64,000 nucleotides of DNA. Origin: CAZZBK01 sp964652155. GTDB lineage: Bacteria > Planctomycetota > Planctomycetia > Pirellulales > PNKZ01. Position numbers and translations under genes: made by a program. Position 1 is the stretch's first letter. Each line of letters opens with the position of its first letter. Below the pieces are notes generated by a model, which did no database searches, was not told the origin of the DNA, and worked only from the letters and a program-made list of their open reading frames with translations. Shown in pieces: positions 59,241-64,000 of the stretch. The stretch is taken from the NCBI GenBank assembly GCA_964652155.1, contig CAZZBK010000003.1, positions 1 to 64,000 on the forward strand, written 5' to 3'.

Positions 59241-60442
59241 GCGGCGAGGCTCCGTGGTTGCAGCAGCGATGACAAACGGCGTAATCCCTCGCGCACCTCG
59301 TCGATCGGGCTGGTGCCGAACGAGATGCGCAAGTGACGGCGATACGATGCGCCAAACACATTCCCCGGCACCACCGCCATGCGGCACTCGTCGAGCAAGC
59401 GCAAGGCGAGCTCGTCGGCCTCGGGGAGATGGTCGGGCAATTTCGGGAAGAAGTAGAATGCCCCGCCGGGGGCGCTGTATTGCAGGCCCGGCAGCCGCGC
59501 CGCCTCGACCAGCAGCGCCTCGTTGCGGCGGCGATAGTCACTCACCACGCGCCGCAAAAACGCCGGCGCGTCAGGGTGTGTGTACGCCGCCACCGCCCCA
59601 CGCTGGGCAAACGACGTGCTGCAGACCGTCAAGTACTGATGCACCTTGTTGATCTGCGCAGTCACGTCGGCCGGGGCGGCCACGTAGCCCAGCCGCCAAC
59701 CGGTCATGCCAAAGATTTTTGAGAAGCCATTGATCAGGATTGTCCGCTCACGCGCCCCGCTCAGCGACGCAAAGCTCGTGAACTCGCCATCGAACACGAA
59801 ATGCTCGTACATCTCGTCGGCCAGCACGTACACGCCCCGCCGCTGGGCAAATGACAACACCTGCTCAAGCGTCTCGCGATGATAAACCTTGCCCGTCGGG
59901 TTGACCGGATTGCTCAACACAACCATCCGCGTGCGCGGTGTCCAGTAGCGCTCAAGTAGTTCCTCGCTGATGGCGAAGCCGTCCTCGACCCGCAGCGGCA
60001 CGGGCACCACGGTCGCGCCAATCATCTCAGCGCAGCAGGCGTAGTGGGGCCAGATCGGCTCGGGGACGAGAATCTCGGCGCCGGGCTCAAGCACCGCGAA
60101 GATTGAAGCCGCCACGGCCTCGCTCGCGCCGGTCGTCACGACGATCTCACTCTCGCTGTCGTAACCAACATGATTCTCACGTTCGAGCTTGCTCGCGATC
60201 GCGCGGAGCAGCTCGGGAATGCCCCGATTACCCACGTACTTCGTAAAGCCGTCGGCGAGCGCTTGCTGGGCGGCCTCGACAATGAACGGCGGCGTCTCGA
60301 TGTCGGGCCGACCCACGTCGAAGCGGAGAATTTTGTGCCCTTGCCGTTCGAGGGCCGTGGCGCGATCAAATATCTTGCGAATGCCCGAACTCGGCAATCG
60401 CTCGACAATCGAACTCAACGCGGGTACCGAACGCTGGGTCAT
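59237..60442 (-). CDS. PLP-dependent class I aminotransferase
   Basis: A 401-residue aspartate-aminotransferase-like enzyme. It has ILRFDVGRPDIETPPF, KYVGNRGIPELLRAIASKL, VVTTGASEAVAASIFAVLEPG, LSNPVNPTGKVY, LADEMYEHFVFDG, and INGFSKIFGMTGWRLGY with the PLP Lys. The C-terminal Arg is in LRISFGT. The substrate is an unknown keto or amino acid. ATG at 60442 is preferred; GTG at 60445 or ATG at 60487 are possible. It leads the first part of the locus and is coupled to the aldolase by a 4-base overlap. It could convert an amino acid to the keto acid the aldolase uses, or the reverse. Confidence 0.9.
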   Translation of the reverse strand: MTQRSVPALSSIVERLPSSGIRKIFDRATALERQGHKILRFDVGRPDIETPPFIVEAAQQALADGFTKYVGNRGIPELLRAIASKLERENHVGYDSESEIVVTTGASEAVAASIFAVLEPGAEILVPEPIWPHYACCAEMIGATVVPVPLRVEDGFAISEELLERYWTPRTRMVVLSNPVNPTGKVYHRETLEQVLSFAQRRGVYVLADEMYEHFVFDGEFTSFASLSGARERTILINGFSKIFGMTGWRLGYVAAPADVTAQINKVHQYLTVCSTSFAQRGAVAAYTHPDAPAFLRRVVSDYRRRNEALLVEAARLPGLQYSAPGGAFYFFPKLPDHLPEADELALRLLDECRMAVVPGNVFGASYRRHLRISFGTSPIDEVREGLRRLSSLLQPRSLAA

Positions 60443-60636
60443 CACAAATACGGTTCCTTCCGTACCGGCGTCACTCGGTCTCTCCATTGAGAGCACGCGA
60501 CGCCTCGGCCATTGATCCCGTGGAGAGCGCCAACGAAACGCATCCATGCTGTCTCCACGCGGGCGGTTAAGCCAGAAGAGAATTGAGCAGCTACCGCGCT
60601 CAACTGTCAAGATGAGGCAGCCGTGTTACCTCGACT

Positions 60637-60727
60637 GGGTAGCCCCGACAACTTGTTGTCGGGGTCGTCGCCGACGACAAGAGGCGCAGCTTGGTGACGC
60701 AGCGATACCCTCTTGTGGCTACGCCGT
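60637..60727 (+). repeat. Dispersed repeat, family B copy 3
   Basis: CCCCGACAACTTGTTGTCGGGG (60643-60664) is a 22-base palindrome. It is followed by GACAAGAGGCGCAGCTT and CTCTTGTGGCTACGCC. The last is the exact reverse complement of part of the copy at 49302-49423. It lies just upstream of the acylation locus. Confidence 0.8.
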
Positions 60728-60772
60728 CGGGCGTGGCGGGTGAGTGTGGCGGGCCTCGTCGCTCGCGAACGA

Positions 60773-60818
60773 CCCTCATCCGGCCTTCGGCCACCTTCTC
60801 CCGATGGGAGAAGGGGTT
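60773..60818. repeat. Palindromic repeat, family C
   Basis: CCCTCATCCGGCCTTCGGCC, then ACCTTCTCCCGATGGGAGAAGG: two adjacent hairpins (GGCCTTCGGCC and CCTTCTCCC/GGGAGAAGG). Same family as at 12781-12908 and 62548-62697. With the family B element it takes up the middle of the 551-base gap 60443-60993; no gene is seen in the rest. Confidence 0.8.
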
Positions 60819-60993
60819 GCGCGTGACTCCACTCTGTCAAGCAAGGTTTGCTAGCAGCGCCAGCAAATCGAGGGGCGGCAGATTTTTTCTCGCGCCGCGC
60901 AATATTTGCTCCGGCGCGGCGAATAACTGTCCAGAGTTGCTTCACATTGTCCGTTCATTTTCTGTCCCTCGACTTGCTCGCCGGAGAAGACCC

Positions 60994-61794
60994 ATGTGCC
61001 GTAAAACCTTGACCTGGGGGGCGCTGGCAGCCCTCGTGCTCTTTGTGGCCGTCGGCCGCGAAGCGACCAGCTATGTCCGCACCTGCTACGAATGGACCCG
61101 TGACTCGGTCAAGAGCAGCATCCCGCTCGACTTCGAGATCGATCGAGCCCGCTCGCTGCTCAAGAATTTGTTGCCCGACATCCGCGCCAACATGCACCTC
61201 ATTGCCAAGGAAGAGGTCGAGGTGCAGAAGCTCGACCAGCAAATCGCCGAACAGCGCGCCCGGCTCGACAAGGATCAGGCGGAGATCCTGCGAATGAAAG
61301 GGGACCTCGAAAGCGGCTCGTCGTCGTTCAAGTACGCCAAGCGCACGTACACCGTTGAGCAGGTCAAGCACGACCTGACGCAGCGATTCGAGCGGTTCAA
61401 GACGCAAGACGCAACGGTCAACAGCCTCGAGCAGATGCGTGCCGCGCGCGAGAAGAGTCTCGCCGCCGCCCGACAAAAGCTCGAAAACATGCTGGCCACG
61501 CGCCGACAGCTTGAGGTCGACGTCGAGCATCTCGAAGCCCGTCTAAAGATGGTCGAGGCCGCGCAGACCACGAGCGCGTATCAATTCAACGACACGCAGT
61601 TGAGCCGCGCCAAGGAGTTGATCACCGACCTACGGACTCGGCTCGACGTCGCCGAGCGGCTGCTCGATACCGACGCCGCGTCCCTCGAGCAGATACCGCT
61701 CGACACGCCCACCGACGCCGCGTTGCTCGATCAGATCGGCGAGTACTTTGGCCGCGGCGAGCAACGCGCGCTCGTCTCCTCGGTTAGTCCCTAG
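60994..61794 (+). CDS. Membrane-anchored coiled-coil protein
   Basis: A 266-residue protein with one N-terminal hydrophobic helix (about 6-22, LTWGALAALVLFVAVG) and then a long charged coiled coil. Heptad-like stretches cover about 65-120 (EEVEVQKLDQQIAEQRARLDKDQAEILRMKGDLE) and 140-230 (SLEQMRAAREKSLAAARQKLENMLATRRQLEVDVEHLEARL). No enzymatic motif is seen. ATG is preceded by GGAG. It may be a structural or scaffold protein of the envelope, near the FHA/kinase genes. The function is unknown. Confidence 0.8.
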   Translation: MCRKTLTWGALAALVLFVAVGREATSYVRTCYEWTRDSVKSSIPLDFEIDRARSLLKNLLPDIRANMHLIAKEEVEVQKLDQQIAEQRARLDKDQAEILRMKGDLESGSSSFKYAKRTYTVEQVKHDLTQRFERFKTQDATVNSLEQMRAAREKSLAAARQKLENMLATRRQLEVDVEHLEARLKMVEAAQTTSAYQFNDTQLSRAKELITDLRTRLDVAERLLDTDAASLEQIPLDTPTDAALLDQIGEYFGRGEQRALVSSVSP

Positions 61795-61896
61795 CCCCTG
61801 CCGCTAGCCTCTCATTTCGGCGGCGGAGCCGCCGGCTTGGGTATTACTCACCCCGCCCCCCTCGCCCCGCACCCCGCACCGTCTGCTACACTACTC

Positions 61897-62526
61897 ATGA
61901 TCTACTCCCCTCACCACGCACTGCCCATGGGCCGCTATTGGATCTGGATCGACGGCGTCGGCGGCTACTTGGCTTGCGAAGAGTCGAGCGTGGTGCTGGG
62001 ACGCGCCGTGCCCGGCTCGGGTGTCGCGGTGCCGCTGCTGGCCGACATGGCTCGACGCCACGCGGCCGTGCATCGCGAAGAGGACATGTACTGGCTCGAG
62101 GCCTACGAGCCCACGCGGCTCAACGGCGCGCGGGTCAACGAGCGGGCGACGCTCCGCGGCGGTGACGAGCTCGAACTGGGGCAAGGCGTGCGGTTGCGGT
62201 TCACGCAGCCACACCCGCTCAGCGCCACGGCCCGGCTCGACTTCGCGAGCCGACATCGGACGCAGCCCAAGGTCGACGGCGTGCTGCTGCTTGCCGACAC
62301 GTGCCTGCTCGGACCCTCGGCGACGTGTCATGTGCAGTGCCGCGATTGGACGCGCGAGTTGATTTTGTATCGTCAGGCGTCGGCGTGGTTCTGTCGGCTC
62401 GATGGCCGCGCGGGAGGGGGCGCGCTGCAAGTCGACGGCCGGCCGCACCTGGGCCCCGCGCCGCTCGACAGCCGTTCGCGGATCGTCTGGGAGCAGGGGG
62501 CTTTGCAGATCGAACGCTGTGAATAG
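61897..62526 (+). CDS. FHA-domain-like protein
   Basis: A 209-residue protein. The N-terminal region has the FHA beta-sandwich pattern: VVLGRAVPGSGVAVPLLADMARRHAAVHREEDMYWLEAYEPTRLNGARVNERATLRGGDELELGQGVRLRF. This includes LGR, a R-RHA phosphothreonine-contact motif and NGxxV. A weaker second FHA-like half follows (VLLLADTCLLGPSATCHVQCRDW). It has no strong ribosome-binding site, and a TACACT box lies just upstream, so it may be leaderless. The start could be 61927 instead. The next gene is a Ser/Thr kinase, and FHA domains read kinase products, so they probably act together. Confidence 0.75.
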   Translation: MIYSPHHALPMGRYWIWIDGVGGYLACEESSVVLGRAVPGSGVAVPLLADMARRHAAVHREEDMYWLEAYEPTRLNGARVNERATLRGGDELELGQGVRLRFTQPHPLSATARLDFASRHRTQPKVDGVLLLADTCLLGPSATCHVQCRDWTRELILYRQASAWFCRLDGRAGGGALQVDGRPHLGPAPLDSRSRIVWEQGALQIERCE

Positions 62527-62547
62527 TTACCGCGATATACTCTCAGA

Positions 62548-62594
62548 AATCCCTCTCCCGCCGGGAGAGGGTGGCCGAAGGCCGGGTGAGGGTG
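62548..62594 (+). repeat. Palindromic repeat, family C (left of inverted pair)
   Basis: CCCTCTCCCGCCGGGAGAGGG (62551-62571), then GGCCGAAGGCCGGGTGAGGG. Two hairpins of the same family as at 60773-60818, in reverse order. Its opposite-facing partner is at 62642-62697. Confidence 0.8.
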
Positions 62595-62641
62595 GTTTGC
62601 AGTCTTACCAAACTCAATTCATGGTTCTAAACGATGCCCAC

Positions 62642-62697
62642 TCTCAACCCTCATCCGGCTCGCTACCGCTCGCCACCGTCTCCCGCTGGGAGAAGGC
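62642..62697 (-). repeat. Palindromic repeat, family C (right of inverted pair)
   Basis: CTCAACCCTCATCCGGCTCG, then CACCGTCTCCCGCTGGGAGAAGG. This faces the copy at 62548-62594, so the two could form one long stem-loop in the gap between the FHA-like and kinase genes. Confidence 0.75.
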
Positions 62698-62767
62698 AAT
62701 ACATAGACAACCTGTGTGTGACCCCGTAGGCTGAATCTGTCCTGCACCTCTGCTGCACTCGCCGATC

Positions 62768-64000
62768 ATGGACCCCGTCGCTTCGCCGCCGCCGCATGTT
62801 ACGCTCCCTTCGGATGCGCCGTCGCGGCATTTTCAATTCGCGTCGGGCGCGCGTCCCGTGGACGGCTACACGATCAAACGGGGCATTGGCCAGGGGGGCT
62901 TTGGCGAGGTGTACTACGCGCTCAGCGACGCGGGCAAAGAGGTCGCGCTCAAATGGATTCGCCGCCACCTCGACATCGAACGCCGGGGCGTGCAGCAGTG
63001 CTTGAACTTGAAGCACCCCAACCTCGTCTCGCTGTACGACATTCGCACCGACGCCCAGGGTGACTGCTGGGTGGTGATGGAGTACGTCGACGGCGAAAGC
63101 TTGCTCAACGCGCTCGAACGCCATCCGCGCGGCATGCCCCACGACGAGGCACTCGCCTGGTTTCGTGGCGTGGCCGAGGCGGTCGCGTACCTGCACGATC
63201 ATGGGCTCGTGCATCGCGACTTGAAGCCCGCCAACGTGTTGATCGACGGCGGGTCAATCGGCGAAGGCATTGTCAAACTCGGCGACTATGGCCTCTCGAA
63301 GTATATCTCGGCCAGCCAGCGGAGCGGGCACACCGAACGTGTCGGCACGGTGCATTACATGGCCCCCGAGGTGGCGCTCGGCCGCTACGGTCAAGAGATC
63401 GATATATACGCGCTGGGGACACTGTTCTACGAAATGCTCACCGGTCGGGTCCCGTTCGAGGGAGAAACGACCGCCGAGGTGCTGATGAAACATCTCACGG
63501 CGACGGTCGACCTGAGCGCGGTACCCGAGCGCTTTCGCAGCGCGATCGCGGCGTGTCTGCACAAGGACCCGCAACAACGGCCATCGAGCGTTCGCGCGTT
63601 GCTCGCGCTGCTTGAGCCGCCGCCGCTCATCACCCCAACGTTCGACGAGCCGCAGCCGACACAAACACCTGCGCCGAATCCCTGGTCCGATCGCGTTGTG
63701 CGCGTCTGGCAACCGTTGTCGAAAACGGAGCGTCTGGTCGCGACAGTCACGCTGGGCGTGGCGGTCTGGGGCGCGCTGCAACTCCCGTCGGCAACGGGAC
63801 TCACCCCGGTCGGCATGAATCTCACGCTCGGGGTGATGTTCGTCTGCGCGGCGCTGCTCGCGGTGGGCTATCACGTCTGGCAGCGCGACCGTCACCCGCT
63901 GGCGACCGCATCCCACGGCGATGGACCTGTGGTGGCCACCATCGTCGAGATCGGCCCACGATCCTTGTTCACTCAACCGACCTACGAAGTCCCCACCCTC
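62768..64000 (+). CDS. Ser/Thr protein kinase (3' end outside window)
   Basis: A kinase open for 411 codons up to the window end. Residues about 33-290 form an intact catalytic domain: GIGQGGFGEVY (P-loop), EVALKWI (beta-3 Lys), VVMEYVDGESLL, VHRDLKPANVLID (catalytic Asp), KLGDYGLSKY (DFG as DYG), VGTVHYMAPEV and IYALGTLFYEMLTGRVPF. A linker follows, then two membrane helices (about 325-342 and 352-370) with a short loop, and the start of a new region. It is a membrane-bound Hanks-type kinase. The FHA-like gene just upstream is a likely partner. The start is the first ATG and has no clear ribosome-binding site. Confidence 0.92.
   Translation, partial: MDPVASPPPHVTLPSDAPSRHFQFASGARPVDGYTIKRGIGQGGFGEVYYALSDAGKEVALKWIRRHLDIERRGVQQCLNLKHPNLVSLYDIRTDAQGDCWVVMEYVDGESLLNALERHPRGMPHDEALAWFRGVAEAVAYLHDHGLVHRDLKPANVLIDGGSIGEGIVKLGDYGLSKYISASQRSGHTERVGTVHYMAPEVALGRYGQEIDIYALGTLFYEMLTGRVPFEGETTAEVLMKHLTATVDLSAVPERFRSAIAACLHKDPQQRPSSVRALLALLEPPPLITPTFDEPQPTQTPAPNPWSDRVVRVWQPLSKTERLVATVTLGVAVWGALQLPSATGLTPVGMNLTLGVMFVCAALLAVGYHVWQRDRHPLATASHGDGPVVATIVEIGPRSLFTQPTYEVPTL

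Noticed and set aside
57582..59336. 584-codon plus-strand frame
   Set aside because: Antisense of the aldolase fusion. Its composition (His, Arg, Asp, Gly runs) is that of a shadow frame.
12781..62697. Family C repeats considered as a CRISPR array
   Set aside because: The copies are far apart, palindromic, differ in length, and have no regular spacers or cas genes nearby.

Overview
The window looks like chromosomal DNA of a planctomycete, probably of the Pirellulales type. The reasons are high GC, two DUF1559 (pseudopilin-like, H-X9-DG) proteins, a DUF1570-type HExxH protein, a DUF1080 protein, a PQQ-propeller protein beginning with a WPNWRGPRG-type motif, a sulfatase, a kinase/FHA cluster, and many secreted or membrane-anchored proteins without known homologues. 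Short dispersed palindromic repeats fill several intergenic spaces. This is inferred from gene content; no rRNA is present to confirm it.

Layout. 1-4.5 kb: tRNA-Lys(CTT), a HExxH protein and two DUF1559 proteins, all on the minus strand. 4.7-8.2 kb: phoB-phoR-pstB on the plus strand. 8.4-17 kb: a sugar-isomerase-like TIM barrel, a large secreted protein overlapping a Nif3-like gene, then a glycosyltransferase coupled to a BshC-like protein, and a GNAT protein. 17-19.4 kb: a minus-strand operon of a WCGDC thioredoxin, an ATP-grasp enzyme and a membrane-anchored protein. 19.4-27.3 kb: RNase Y with a long leader, a lipoprotein, a BON-domain protein, an EF-hand/TlpA-like protein, then tRNA-Ile(GAT) and tRNA-Ala(TGC). 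27.3-34.7 kb: an RHS-repeat remnant, a pseudokinase receptor with a partner carrying STN-like domains, a PIG-L deacetylase and a small unknown protein. 34.9-44.7 kb: trmB, a rhomboid protease, a sulfatase, a bestrophin-like channel, carbonic anhydrase, a membrane protein, upp, recJ, rpmG, a DegT-type aminotransferase and csrA. 45-49.2 kb: a two-component system, a PQQ-propeller protein and a DUF1080 protein. 49.4-60.4 kb: the most interesting locus. 61-64 kb: a coiled-coil protein, an FHA-like protein and a Ser/Thr kinase cut off by the window end.

The 49.4-60.4 kb minus-strand locus resembles a dlt (D-alanylation) system in an organism not expected to have teichoic acids. It has an AMP-forming ligase (DltA-like role), a carrier protein with a WDSL site (DltC-like), an MBOAT acyltransferase (DltB-like), a 37-residue membrane microprotein ending in F-L-Y-Q-N-F (the F-x-Y-x-x-F ending of DltX), and a membrane-anchored SGNH protein (DltD-like). 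Added to these are an RraA-fold protein, a SAM methyltransferase and an upstream group of a PLP aminotransferase, a DRE-TIM aldolase fusion and an M29-like metalloprotein. I read this as a candidate envelope-polymer acylation pathway that makes its own unusual acyl group. The acyl group and the polymer cannot be told from sequence.

Start codons were chosen by ribosome-binding sites and the usual starts of each family, so many coding regions are shorter than the longest open frame. All family assignments come from reading motifs, without database searches.
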